Assembly (NCBI GenBank): GCA_000733355.1
Contig: JNVV01000072.1
Coordinates: forward strand, 62,001-126,000
DNA: 64,000 nucleotides
DNA from: Falciphora oryzae
Lineage: Eukaryota > Ascomycota > Sordariomycetes > Magnaporthales > Magnaporthaceae
Direction: 5' to 3'
Part shown: piece after piece, positions 52,829 to 64,000 of the stretch
Position numbering within the stretch: the stretch's first letter is position 1
How the letters are laid out: every line of letters starts with the position of its first letter
Notes under the pieces: generated by a model
What the model saw: the letters and a program-made list of their open reading frames with translations, nothing else
The model's database searches: none
What the model was told of the DNA's origin: nothing
Made by a program: the position numbers and the translations under genes

Positions 52829-54648
52829 ATGGCGTCGATACACGACAGGAAGCCAGACCAGGACGTGGTCGAGCAGATCGACAATGCCTCGCAGGACAAC
52901 AGCCCAGACAAGGCCCCGGTCGCGCGCACCATCGACAACATACGGGTGCTGGGGCTGACGGACGACGACGCCGAGTTTTATGCCAGCTACACGCCCGAGC
53001 AGCGGAAGAGGGTGATACGGAAGGTGAGGGTGACCTCGGTTTAATGCTTACAAGGAGAACGAAGGCATGGCCAGCTAACACGACGGCTCTGGAACGGCAG
53101 GTCGATAAACGACTGGTGCCAATGTTGGCCATCCTCTACCTCATCTCACATCTCGACCGCGCCAACATCGGCAACGCAAAGATCGAGGGCCTCGCCAAGG
53201 ACCTGAAGCTCGACGGCATCCAGTGGAACATGGTTCTATCACTCTTTTTTATCCCCTACGTCCTGTTGGGTAAGTTCATTCCGCACCTACTCACCTAGGC
53301 CCATCTTCTCCCGTCCAGGTGGCACTAACAAGCCCTACTTATACCAATCCAGAGGTCCCATCCAACATCCTCCTCAAAAAGTTCAAGCGCCCGTCAGTCT
53401 ACCTCGGCATCCTGGTCACGGCCTGGGGCGTCATCATGACGCTGCACGGCGTCGTGCGCAACTTTGGCGGCCTGCTCGCCGTGCGCCTGCTCCTCGGCGT
53501 CTTCGAGTCCGGCTTCTACCCGGGCGCCATCTACCTCTGCACCTTCTGGTACATGCCGCGCGACCTCGCCCAGCGCATCGCCTGGTTCTACTGCACGTCC
53601 TCGCTCTCGGGCGCCTTCTCGGGCCTGCTGGCCGCCGCCATCGCCAAGATGCACGGAATTGGTGGGCTCGAGGGCTGGCGCTGGATTTTTATTCTTGAGG
53701 GGCTCGCGACTGTTCTGTTGGGTGTCGCTACCTTCTTTCTCCTCATCGACAGCCCGGCGCTGGGCGGGAGGTGGCTCGAGCCTGACGAGATTCGGTTTCT
53801 GGAGCTGCAGCGCTTCATCAAGCAGGGCGGGCGCTTCAACGACGAGGACAAGGAGTCGCGGCTTGTCTGGCACGATTTAAAGGCCGTGCTGACCAACTGG
53901 AGGTTGTACATGCAAGCCTACATCCTAACGTGCCAATCGGCCACAAGCTATGGTGAGTTGGTGGCGCACGCATGCCGCTCGTGTTATGATGGATAAAGGC
54001 TGACAAGTTGCCCTCCTCTCCAACACCACAGGCACCAAGTTCACCCTCCCGACAATCACCAAATCCATGGGCTTCAGCACCACCAACGCACAGCTCATGA
54101 CGGTCCCGCCCTACGTCGCCGGCGCGCTCTCGGCCCTCTTCTTCTCGCGCCTCTCGGACCGCTTCTACTGGCGCATGCCCTTCGTCGCCATCCCCATGGC
54201 CTGCATCGTGACGGGCTACGCCATCGTACTGTCCCTCGACGGCAACCTGGGCGGCAACGTCGGCGCCGCCTTCACGGGCATCATCCTGACCACCATCGGC
54301 ATCTACCCCATCGCGCCCGCGGGCTCGTCCTGGGCCGCCAACAACCTGGCCCCGGCCTCGCGCCGCGCCATCGGCGTCGCCTTCAACAACTGCGTCGGGA
54401 ATCTCGGCGGTATCGTGGGCAGCTACATTTACTTGGACACCGAGGCGCCCAAGTACCCGACGGGCTTCGGCCTGAGCCTGGCGTTTGGCTGCAGCGGCCT
54501 GCTGGTCGCGCTCCTGCTCGAGCTGAGCTACAAGTGGGGCAACAAGAAGAAGGCGGCGTGGACCGAGGCGGACGCGCACGAGCGGTACTCGGAGGACGAG
54601 CTGATCAAGATGGGCGACAAGAGCCCGCTGTTCAAGTACACCCTGTAA
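52829..54648 (+). CDS. MFS transporter, allantoate permease (ACS) family
   Basis: Four exons (52829-53023, 53101-53269, 53353-53952, 54032-54648) encode 526 residues with three clean GT-AG introns of 77-83 nt. ATG at 52829 has a good context (CCAAAATGG). Typical ACS features: LISHLDRANIGNAKIEGL in helix 1, FFIPYVLLEVPSNILLKKF, the GVFESGFYPGAIYL helix, and GWRWIFILEGL before the central loop. The second half begins GTKFTLPTITKSMGFS, with SSWAANNLAPASRRAIG in helix 10. The family imports carboxylate or amide compounds such as allantoate, nicotinate and pantothenate with protons at the plasma membrane. The substrate cannot be told. All expected segments are present. Confidence 0.92.
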
Positions 54649-55326
54649 GGAAGCGGATTTGTCTTGGATTTTTATCCGCGGTCGTGACTCTCATGAGAAG
54701 CTGGACGCGATGGAGGCAAGGGCGAGCGTGGAGGGAATTAGTCTCAGGGTCGGGCGGCCAAGAGAGGCCAAGAAATATCATCCTGGTTTCTTGTCACAGT
54801 TTGCAGACGCAGATGGCGATCAGGGTGACCAGCCGCACCGCGGCATTACTCCGTGCAAGATGGATGAACTTGCCACAAACAGCCCGCACGTTAATTAGCT
54901 CGCCAGTCATACCGCAACAGGTCTGCCTGGCGCTGATCTTGATGTCGGTGCGACCGTGGAGCGGGGAGTCATTCACCTTGACGGATTGCAGGCACAGCAA
55001 ATTTCGAGGAAGGCGAGCATGGCAAAACATGTCCATACGTCTAACGAACGTTGCGGCAGCGCTCCATGGCAGGTAAATATCGTGTTGTATCCATGTAAAT
55101 AGCCCCTTGAATGCGTGTAATTTCCATAAGCATCTGCTCCCGCTGCCCCTGAGCCACAAACTCCTCAAACTCCGTTTCAATGATGATGACAACAACGGTG
55201 ATGAGAACATATGATAAAGTTGCATGCAATACATGATGAAAAAAACGGCGCGCACATAGTTGCAGCATATCTAGCCGTTGCGAGATACGCCAACACGTGC
55301 CGCTCTCCTCAACCAACAAGTATCGC
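54649..55326. other. Intergenic, convergent gene ends
   Basis: Lies between the stop codons of the MFS and SUR7-family genes. No gene recognised. Confidence 0.5.
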
Positions 55327-56561
55327 TTACTGCAACGCGTTGTTGTACGGCTCGTACGCCATATCCATCGGCTTCCGCTGCGGCTTGGCCTGGGGCTTGC
55401 CCCCCGGGATCCTGTGCTCGGCGACCCCGCGCACGGGCGACCCTAGACGCGGGTTCTCGTACTCGGTGGACCAGTCGTCGTCGGCGCCGCGCTGCTGCTG
55501 CTGGCCACCGCGCTGCGGGAAGTCCGAGAACCCCAAAGCCGGCTGCCGGCCGATCCGCGCGTACTTGTGGCGGCCCAGCAGCGGGATGCGGCCCAGGAGG
55601 CCCTTGCGCTCGCTGGTGGTCGCAGAGGCGCCGCCCTTTCCTGCGATGCCGGCATCCATCGGGTTGTTGGTGCTGTTGAAGTCGCCAAACATGGTCTTGT
55701 CGTTGATGCGGCGGCCGCGCGTGACGGAATCGCCGCGCCGGCGCAGGACCAGGATGATGGCCGCCGTGAAGGTGAGGACGAAGGCGAGCCAGCCGAGCAG
55801 GATGGGCGCGAGGCCGAGCGAGGCGGACAGGCCTTGGTCGGAAAAGGTGGCGTTAAAGGCGTCGGCCATGCGGCGGAAGACGTGCACGGCGGCGGCGTTG
55901 CCGGCCAGCAGGAACACGGCGGCGAGCACGGCCATGCCCGTCACGATGGTGGAGACCATGCCGACAGAGGCCAGGACGGTGGCGCCCAGGACTCCCAAAA
56001 TGCTGGACAGGCCGAGCAGCAGGGTGCAAAAGACGAAGGAGAAGGCGATGAAGTAGGCCGCCCTGTTGTAGGCGGCTAGGGCTTCGCGGTACTCGGGCGG
56101 GTATGTCGACTGTAGGCTGGTCGCGTCGAGCCGCAGCTGGCTGCCCGGGTTGAACCAGAAGCCGACGCGGGGGGCGGAGCACGAGGGCCCGGACGCGAGG
56201 CGGGCGCACGATGTGAGGAGCGAGATTGTATACTCGTCGGCGAGGCCGAGGGACGAGGCCGTGATGTCCTCTCCCACGTAGTCAGTGCCGCTCACGGCGC
56301 TCAGGTCTTGCAGCTCTTGTGAGCCGGAGAGGGCAGAGGGGAGTTTTAGGGCGGCAACATTGGTCTGAACGGATGGTGGTCAGTGGAAAGGTCTGGTAGC
56401 GCCGATAGACGACTTGGGATACAACTGCTTACCCTGAGGAAGAAGAGGTCTACAAGTCCATTGTTGACTCCTGACACCAGCACTAATAGTACTAGGAGAA
56501 AAGAAACCGCTGAGAGAAAGATTGGAAGAAAGGTCAAGATACTCTTGCTCCGTCCTGCCAT
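55327..56561 (-). CDS. SUR7/PalI-family membrane protein
   Basis: Exon 1 is 56561-56433 (43 residues) and exon 2 is 56364-55327, with a 68-nt intron between (GTAAGC..TTCAG). It encodes 388 residues. Helix 1 is LPIFLSAVSFLLVLLVLVSG. The extracellular loop has VSGTDYVGEDITASSLGLAD and LLTSCARL, and carries further Cys (SGPSCSAPR). Three more helices follow (AAYFIAFSFVFCTLLLGLSS, ATVLASVGMVSTIVTGMAVL, LGWLAFVLTFTAAIILV). The hydrophilic tail ends NNALQ. Four helices with a Cys-containing first loop define SUR7/PalI, whose members organise eisosome membrane patches or sense ambient pH. Which one applies is not clear. Confidence 0.87.
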
Positions 56562-58566
56562 GGCTGCGGTTTTTTGGTGTTGCTGTAAGTCTGTGCGATG
56601 GTCTGCAAAGAGTTGGACGGGAATTGGGTTTCCCAGAAAATCCGATGGATGGTTCGAAGGATATCACGCTTCTTTGGAGGAGTAAAGGAGAGCGGCGGTT
56701 GCCAAAGGCTTATACCAGCCGGAAGGGACGCAGTCTGGCGGCGTTGACAAAATGGAGGAAACTTGAAACCACAAGGGTCAATCAATTTGGTGCGGTGAGA
56801 TGCCGGAAACGGAAACTTGAGGCAGTGATTTGGCGAGATATTCTCAGCAACCCGACGTCAGCTGGCGAGGGAGGTGTGGATGGCCACAAAGGTGAGGGCG
56901 AGGCACGGAATGATGAATTTATTCTGGGCTCTGATGGCCGTTGAAGGGGTTGCATCCGCCCACTTTGGCACGCGGAATTCTCGCTGACGTTGGTGCCGAA
57001 ATAGCAGCAGCCCAGTGCCTGGCGCCAAATCTGACTGCAGCACGCTTCCCCACGCAGGTCCCCTTTACCCGGATTAGCTGCATGCGTCGGCAGTAGACCA
57101 CCTTCGCAGGCCCCAAAACACCACGCCCTACCAGGGAGTTCCGGTTGAGCGCGAGCCGCCTGACACAGCCACAGCCATGTCGGCTCGGATGGGCGAGCGA
57201 CCGGTCCAATCTGCGCCGCGCATCGTCGCTGGTTGAGTGTGGGGTTCAGAGGGAGATCGGGGAGGGCAGGGGTGGCTGCTGTTCCGTTCCCAAGCCGGGG
57301 GCGGCTGAGATGGGATGCGTCGTGCTGGGCCGCCTTTACCCCTGTCGCGTGCTGATTTGCGCCTCGTTATTTTCGAGAGCATTCCGGCCGGGTGAGGTCA
57401 ATGAGCTTCTTCAGCGGGGGGCCTCCAGCGGCTGGTGGGCGCAGTGGGATTTTGTTTCGACCAACAAGGGTGCTGCCGTTGAAACTTCTGGGCCCATTCC
57501 GAAAGCCAGGTGGAGCTGCAGAAGAAAAAAAAAAAAAAGAAAAAGACAACCGCCAACCGCGCCTTCTGTCCTGGGCTGTGGAAATTTCGGGCAGTTCACG
57601 GCCCACGCGGAAACACTGGATCCGGGTAGCTGACAGACGACGGTGAGCGTTGCTGGCCAACTCGCAGCGCAGGCCGTGGGTCCCGGCGCTGTGGCTGCCT
57701 GGGAGAGATGGGCGCAGATCCGTCGAGTTCATTGAGCGTGCACGACAATAATTGCCTGTCGCGATGCGAAGCTGGGATGGCGGCGAGTCGCGGGGGGCGG
57801 CTCCAGGAAGCTGCCAGCACTCTGAACCTGAGGCCAGGAAACCTGAAGCACCCAGCACCCGCGCGGGTGAGTAAAGCGAGCGCGGCTGCCAGAGTTGCCG
57901 TCGCAGCCAAGCACCTGGTTCATCAACCTCGCACTCTTTTTCCTCTTCACCGTGCTGCTGCCGTTTCCTTCACCGTGCTAGCTTAGATTGGCCCTCGCCG
58001 GGAGGAGCAGCGTCCCGAGCACATTCTGGGATTAACACCTTGGCAGTATTGTTCCGCCTGTCAGGAACCAGAATGTCCCGCCATCAATACCAACCATTCT
58101 GTGCAGCGGGCCTTTTCGCTTTCCGGGCATGCGCACCCGCCCGTTCATTATTTGACTTTTCTTTCCATTCTTGGACCGCCCACCAAAATAGCAGCACGGG
58201 TCTGTTTGCGGCGGGCACCCACACCACCAACAGCTCCGCCGCCCGCATCTCACCCCCCTGGCCAGAGGGATGGGACCGGACCCTGGCTGCATGCCTTCCC
58301 GCTGCACATGTGACGACCTCGCATCAGACTTGATAAATTCATCCCATCCCGCTTCGACCGTTGCTGATAATGAGCCTATTCCTCGCCCCAGTGTTCATCC
58401 CATACTTAATCTGGACTACATCCAGTTCCTGTTCTCGATATACATAGAGAGCATCGCTTGCCTGCTGGCACATCAGATATCGGAGGCCGCGTCTTCCTGA
58501 GCAAAGATTTCCTTTCCCCTTTTACTTTGTTCTTCCCCCACTAGACATTACGCACACTCGCCCAAG
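56562..58566. other. Divergent intergenic region, 2.0 kb
   Basis: No gene recognised. A purine run (about 15 A) lies near 57527. Must hold the promoters of the SUR7-family and cupredoxin genes. Confidence 0.5.
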
Positions 58567-60667
58567 ATGCGCTTCTCCCCGAGGTTAACCCTCCTCCCAG
58601 TCGCCCTCCTAGCCACGGCCGCTCAGGGTAAGGAGTGGATCGTCGCCGTTGGCAGGGGCGGCCTGAAGTTTGACCCCGAGGTCATCCCCGACGCAAAAAA
58701 GGGCGACACAGTCACCTACCAGTTCTACGCGAGGAACCACAGTGTAGTCGCGTCGTCGTTCCGCGAACCCTGCAAGCCGCTGGATAAGGACCTCATTTTC
58801 TCGGCCTTTGTGCCCAATGAGTCTCCCGATGTGCCGTCGACGACTAGCTTCACCATCACCATCAAGGACAACAAGCCACTATGGTTCTACTGCGCACAGG
58901 GTAACCACTGCCAGCAGGGAATGGTTCACTCGATAAATGCGTAAGGCTCTCTACCGCCTTCCTCCAGACTCTCTTGTGGCACTTGTCTAATACCGCATGG
59001 AAATAGTCGTCCGGATGGCCCCGGAAATACCCATGAGGAGTTTAAGAAGAAGGCCAAGGATGTTGTTGCCACCCTGTCGCCTCCGGGTGGACCTCCGGGA
59101 GGACTGCCTGTCGGCGGTGAGCGGATCGCAAAGGTTCAGGTCGGCGGCTCGAATGGTTCCTTCACCTTCACACCCAACAACCTAACCGAGCCCAAGGGCA
59201 CTGTGGTGCAATTCAGCTTCAACCCGGCAGTAAGTTCGCGCATCATCCAGGGCCCAGCCGGCGCTACACAAACAAGTCTGACCGAACTGTCGCTCTCTAC
59301 AGAACCACTCCGTAGTCCAGTCCTCGTTCGACAAGCCATGCTCGCCGCTGGAAGGTGGTGGCTTCAGCAGCGGCTTCATCCCCACCCAGGTCCGGCCCTC
59401 AGGCGCTCTCTTCCACATCAAAGTGACCGACGAGAAGCCCATCTGGTTCTACTGCGGCCAGGGCAGGCATTGCCAAAGCGGCATGGTTGGCAGCGTCAAC
59501 GCTCCCCCTCAGGGCAACACTCTCGCAGCCTTCACCGCCAACGCCAAGGGCGTCAACGCGAGCAGCATCCCGCCCAAGGCTCCCCAGGGCGGCACTCTCG
59601 TCGTCAACGGCACCAACGTGGCCAGCTTCGACGGCAGCAACGTCCTCAACTTCCAGCCTGCCGACAAGGGCGTCATCGACAAGGTCCCCAAGCCCGGCGA
59701 GAACATGACTGGCATCGTTTACGACATGGCCGGCGGCCGCCAGCCCATCAACTACGGCTTCGCCCCGCAGATCTCGGACGACGCCGTCGAGCTGCTCCAG
59801 CTCGTGCTCTTCCTCGACAACGTCGTTCTCAACGTCCTCTGGACCGGCTTCGACAAGCTCAAGGCCACCGGCCCGGGCGGCTGGTCCGGCATGTACCCAA
59901 AGTCCATCGTCAGCACCATCGGCAGCATGGCGGCCCAGGCGCTCGTGCACCGGCAGACGGCAACCGACTCGCTGCAGAACTACAACAAGCGCGTGCCCGA
60001 CGCCTGCCCCGTCCGACTCGGCGACGCCGACAGCGTCGAGGAATGGCTGCAGACGGTGCAGCAGCTCATCACGGTCCAGATCGGCGTCCTGACCGACGTC
60101 ATCACGCTCGTGTCCACGGCCGACCCCTGGCTGGTGCCCGCGCTCGCGACCCAGGTCGGCGCAAAGGCCCGCATGAGCGGCATGATGAACATGATGCAGA
60201 ACCACAAGGCCGCGGCGGCCCCGCGCGAGGTCCTCCTGCCCGCGCGCCTCGGCTACGCCTACGTCAAGAACCGCTTCGTCGACAGCGACTGCGCCGGCGC
60301 CCTCCCCGCCGGCGGCAAGATCCTCGGCGGCGCCGACGGCAAGGTGCTGCCGCCGCTCGTCTTCACCGACAAGCACCGCCTCGGCGGCAGCGCCGGCGAC
60401 CAGATCAACGCCGTCACGGTGCGCATCCCGCCCGAGGCCGGCCAGGACCAGCAGCTGTACATGGCCTGGATCGGCGCCTGGGGCGGCCTGCAGTTCACGA
60501 CGGTGCTGCGCAGCAACGGCTTCGCGCCCGTGCCCGACGGTATGTACGGCAACCTGTATGGAGTCCTGACCACAAAGTCGGGCGTCCGCCTCCAGGAGGT
60601 CGCCAGCGTCGCCATCGCCGGGCCGGAGCCGCTCTGGGTCAACGACCCCAATGGATGGGGCAGCTGA
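58567..60667 (+). CDS. Secreted protein with two cupredoxin domains and an Rds1/ferritin-like domain
   Basis: Exons 58567-58940, 59007-59229 and 59303-60667 encode 653 residues; the introns are 66 and 73 nt. A signal peptide opens it (MRFSPRLTLLPVALLATAAQG). Cupredoxin 1 (about residues 22-125) has NHSVVASSF, EPCKPL and FYCAQGNHCQQGMV, supplying His, Cys, His and Met copper ligands. Cupredoxin 2 (about 165-260) repeats this with NHSVVQSSFDKPC and FYCGQGRHCQSGMV. The second half contains LLQLVLFLDNVVLNVLW, MAAQALVHRQTATDSLQNY and LITVQIGVLTDVITLVS, like the stress-response Rds1/ferritin-like family. Probably extracellular. Copper binding is predicted from ligands; the substrate is unknown. No clear GPI signal. 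Confidence 0.87.
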
Positions 60668-61606
60668 GTGGGTGGGAGGGCTGAAAGGCGCGTTTACTCG
60701 TTCTTCGTCTTTGTGGACTGTTTTTTTTTTTTTTTTTTTGTAATGATGTCGGATTTATGGCTGTTGTTTTTCTTTATTTTTCTTGCATCAAAATTATGGC
60801 AATCTTCCATGTGTATATCTAGCTACCTACCTACACACTGCCACCGCAGGAGTCGGCACGGCGATAGAAACACGGGGCTTGGGCGTTAGGATATGATGAC
60901 TAGTACTGCATGCTGTACCTGGAGAGGTCGGGTACTCGCAATCGTGTTGTTAATGCAAATGTATTATGAACGTTGCCAGTGCTCCCCTGCTCTCTCGCTG
61001 GCGTTGTTCGACTTCATAGGAGTTTGACAAAGCGGCTTTTCGCATGATGACGGTTGCTGACTCCTCGACCTCGTCCTGGAGTTCGTCTCGGAGTCCAGGT
61101 TATCGCTCTTCCAATTGCTACCCAAGGTACTGTTGTATCAAGGGGCTTTTTCCAGTCTGCTGTTAGGCACGCCCGCACCCGACATCAGCCAACTTGGCTT
61201 CCTAGCGTGTGCGCACACGTGGCAAATGGGCGCCAATGCCTGGTCAGGAACGAAGGCGCCGGGGGCCATGGCTAGTGGCTTAGACAGGGAGGCCCAAAAA
61301 GATTGGGCTTCGTGGCTTGGGAGTCTGCTGGCTTGGGTGGATTGGAACTAATTCGCATTGAACCTAGCAAAGCGCGTGGAGCGTTGTGGTTGGCTATTTT
61401 GACGGATCGGCCGGCAGCAACACGGTGAAATTGTATTGGGCTCAGAGGCCAAGCGAATACAAGAGGAGCGGCTGCGAAGCGGTGTCCATCTCGGTCATTT
61501 CCACTGGTCCCATCCCCATTGCTCTCACATCTCTGCATCGATCGCTGTCATCATCGTCAATCACTGGGAATTATTTGCACCAATATCCCGCCGGGGGGCA
61601 TCCGTC
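60668..61606. other. Intergenic region
   Basis: A run of about 19 T lies just after 60720 in the probable 3' untranslated region. No gene recognised. Confidence 0.5.
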
Positions 61607-64000
61607 ATGGGAACTCCTTTCGAGGCAGGCGGCGAGAAAAAAGGGCGGAAGCGTGATCGATTCCGCGAATTTTTGGGGATATCTCAATCATTCTTTCGTC
61701 GGCATTCGGAGCCCAATGAACCACGGGGAGAAGGGAGCTCTGCGATCGCCAGCGGCACTCCATCCGCGGTTTCTGTTGCTCCATCTGCGGTTTCTGTCGC
61801 TCCATCTGCGGTTTCCGTTGCTCCATCTCCCGCCGCCATTACTCCCGCTGTGGCCACCAGTACTCCTGTTCCGCTCACTGGTGCGCCTGCTCAAGTTACC
61901 GGTGTTCCTGCTCCAGCCACAGTGCCAACGCCACACGAACCGGCCACAGAAGAAATCTCCCTTGATCAGCCTCAAAGCGAGTCCTTGAGGATTTGGGGAG
62001 CTGCCTACCAACAGCTGAAATCAAGCGACGAGACCGCGAGCCTGGCTGCTGAATATGAGAGCGTCCTCAAGGAGTTCGAACCCGCCGCGGCACCTCTGCT
62101 GGACGACGGCGCCCTCGGTAAGAGGCTTCAGGCAATGGAACTCATCGTCGCGAAGGCGGGGACAAGCAAGCATGGCGACAAAGCCACCGAAGCGGCCGAA
62201 GTCGCCCTGTCTATCCTCAGAATGATCAAGGGCACCGTCGCGGAGCTGGCTGCCGCAAACCCAATAGCTTCTTTTGCCTGGGCTGGCTTTTGCGTCCTCA
62301 CACCGGTAAGTGCCCAAACACGTCATCTTTTCTTCTCATACTACCCGCTTGCTCCTGCCTTGCCGCTCTCGCTCCCACCATTGTCGAACTTCCCTCGTAG
62401 CATATGGTGCTGATACGCCAGAATATTGCAGAATCTACTTGCGCCGATCACGGAGAAGAAGTCCATGAGAGACGGACTCGCCCACGTGTCAGACCGGCTC
62501 AAATGGTTCATGGCGCTTGCGCAGGTTCTTCTCGGCGAGAGCTGGAGAAACGACGATCAGTTCCAAGACTTGCGAAGCGAACTTGATGCCAGGGTGGCAA
62601 AGCTCTACGGGAAGCTCCTGGAATTCGAGATGAGGTGCGTCTGCGCCTGCGCGTCTCCATGGACGACGGCGGCAAAAGACCTGGTGGGCTGGAATGGCTG
62701 GAGCGACTTGGTGGCGTCCATCAAGAGTGCAGAGATTTCTCTCAACAGCGAAATCAGCCAGTATTCCACAGAGGCCATGAAGGAATACCTCAACGGCCTC
62801 GCGGCTACCTCCGAGCAGACGCTAGACGTCCAGCAGAGGATCCTCGGATACCAAGGACGAGCCGACGACCGTGAGATCGAGAAAACCAGAAACGAAACCA
62901 TTCAGAAGTTCCAGGTTGTCAACTACGGCGATGCCTTCAATGAGGTACCAGAAAGACTGCAGGGAACTTGCGAGTGGATCGAGAACGACGAGACATATCG
63001 CCAGTGGGTCGCAAACGACGACAGCGGTTCCCAACGGCAACGACTACGCGACCAGCAACCGAGTCCGAGTGCGGAAGCCGCCTCCAGGGTGCTCAACATT
63101 TCCGCCGGTCCTGGATGGGGCAAGTCTGTTCTCGCCAGATTCATGGTAGAAACTCGGCTTCGGGCGGATCTGGGAGCGGACCAGACTATCTGTTACTTTT
63201 TCTTCCGCTACAACCAGCCCGGAATGAACTCGGCCAGCAATGCCCTCCACACACTCCTGCATCAGCTGCTTTGCCAGCAAAGACAGCTAGCTGACGTGGT
63301 AGAGAACCGAGTCCAGCAGCTCGACAATGGCGTTATGGGTGTCAGTAACCTGGTCGAGATATTGCTTGACGCGGTTTCCAGTCCTAAGGCGCGTCCCGTG
63401 GTGTTCGTGATCGACGCGCTGGACGAGTGCTTGCCGGATCAGTTCCCTGACATCATGTATCTCCTGAAGCGAGCACGGCCTCATAATATTCGCTTTGTGC
63501 TCACGACCAGACCCTGGCCGAACATCCTAGAGGCACTCGGGGCGGAGCTCAAGGGGGCAAGCTTGAAGACCATTTCCGCCGAGACCCTTGAGCAACGCGA
63601 CATTCTCCAACGAGAGATTCTGCTTGTCCTGGACCACAACCTCCGGAAGCTGGAGGAGAGGCTCGACAAGAAAACGAGGCTGAAAGTGCGGGAGACGCTA
63701 CTAGCCACCAAGGTCGACAAGGGCGAGCGGACGTTTTTGTGGCTGAAGCTCGTCTTCGAGAGTCTGAAAACCGTGTATCTGAAGCAGGATGTCTACAACT
63801 TGCTAAAGAAGCCGCCGACGACACTCTACGGCGCCTATGACCTCCTTCTTTCTCGGGTGAAATCAGACCAGCGCCAAAGGTTCGCCATACTCCTGGACCT
63901 GGTCTTGGTTTCCGAGCGGCCCCTGACCGTTGACGAGGCCAGCACTGCGGTCTGGGTTCGACTGCATCCCGGGACGCGCTCGCTGGCCAGCTTCGATCCC
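61607..64000 (+). CDS. NACHT NLR with N-terminal NWD-type domain (3' end outside window)
   Basis: Exon 1 (61607-62305) and exon 2 (62432-64000 and beyond) are joined by a 126-nt intron (GTAAGT..GCAG), giving at least 756 residues. A basic head (KKGRKRDRFREFL) and a Pro/Ala/Val/Thr-rich linker with three tandem 7-residue repeats come first. Next is the fungal NACHT-associated N domain: LRIWGAAYQQLKSSD, AAEVALSILRMIKGTVAELA, FAWAGFCVLTP, then DGLAHVSDRLKWFMALAQVL. The NTPase has SAGPGWGKSVLARF (Walker A, near 63110), VVFVIDALDECLPDQ (Walker B) and VLTTRPWPNILEAL. Fungal NLRs of this layout sense partners or microbes and can trigger regulated cell death; repeats such as ankyrin or WD usually follow. 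The C-terminal sensor is not visible. Confidence 0.92.
61766..61828 (+). repeat. 21-bp in-frame tandem repeat, three copies, in the NLR linker
   Basis: Encodes AVSVAPS three times; units differ by single transitions. Confidence 0.92.

Noticed and set aside
59399..60376. Long minus-strand open frame (325 codons) opposite the cupredoxin/Rds1 gene
   Set aside because: It is the antisense shadow of a GC-rich exon. The plus strand has a coherent signal peptide, domains and splice sites.
59203..60684. Plus-strand open frame of 493 codons rich in Arg/Gln/Pro
   Set aside because: It starts in the cupredoxin exon but runs out of frame through the real intron and exon 3; composition is typical of a GC-rich shadow.
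1..64000. CRISPR arrays, bacterial operons, rRNA genes
   Set aside because: None seen; the tandem repeats found are short in-frame minisatellites without unique spacers.

Overview
This is a nuclear segment of a filamentous ascomycete (Pezizomycotina; the class is my inference, no species is claimed). The supporting signs are GC-rich genes with 60-126 nt GT-AG introns and CTAAC-like branch sites, fungal-specific families (HET, NACHT NLR with its N-terminal NWD domain, SUR7/PalI, DUF7703, DUF3638), and AT-shifted retroelements full of C-to-T/G-to-A stops that look like repeat-induced point mutation (RIP). Three runs of N (9590-9754, 20445-20649, 35517-36128) are assembly gaps.

Left third (1-20.7 kb) is a repeat graveyard. 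It begins inside a RecQ-type helicase relic, which carries a complete 617-bp TRIM element and, seven bases further on, a solo LTR. A gypsy/chromovirus element (2754-17243, plus strand) follows, split by a younger gypsy element (8761-15720, minus strand). Both have matched LTRs and exact 5-bp target duplications. Behind them lies a DUF6589-like relic into which the older gypsy inserted, then the end of a pogo-like element.

Middle (20.7-50.2 kb): a DUF7703 membrane protein gene and an alpha-kinase gene are followed by a rearranged locus. A giant DUF6606/DUF3638/DUF3645 gene seems to have been cut in two. Its N-terminal half lies on the minus strand (31455 to about 29900) and is continued by a HET domain (stop at 27906). 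Its C-terminal half lies on the plus strand (36153-45052). Between the halves is a roughly 1-kb palindromic element carrying two solo LTRs, a MITE and a pogo element. A second pogo element, itself split by a solo LTR, sits 68 bp after the giant gene's stop. A broken sugar-transporter gene follows.

Right third (50-64 kb) is mostly ordinary gene space: a small Cys-rich secreted-like protein, an allantoate-permease-type MFS transporter, a SUR7-family membrane protein, a secreted two-cupredoxin/Rds1-like protein, and a NACHT NLR that runs off the end.

The HET and NACHT genes are classes used in fungal self/non-self recognition. Together with the repeat load and the in-frame tandem repeats in the giant gene and the NLR, they suggest a fast-evolving accessory region, possibly near a chromosome end. 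That last point is inference.
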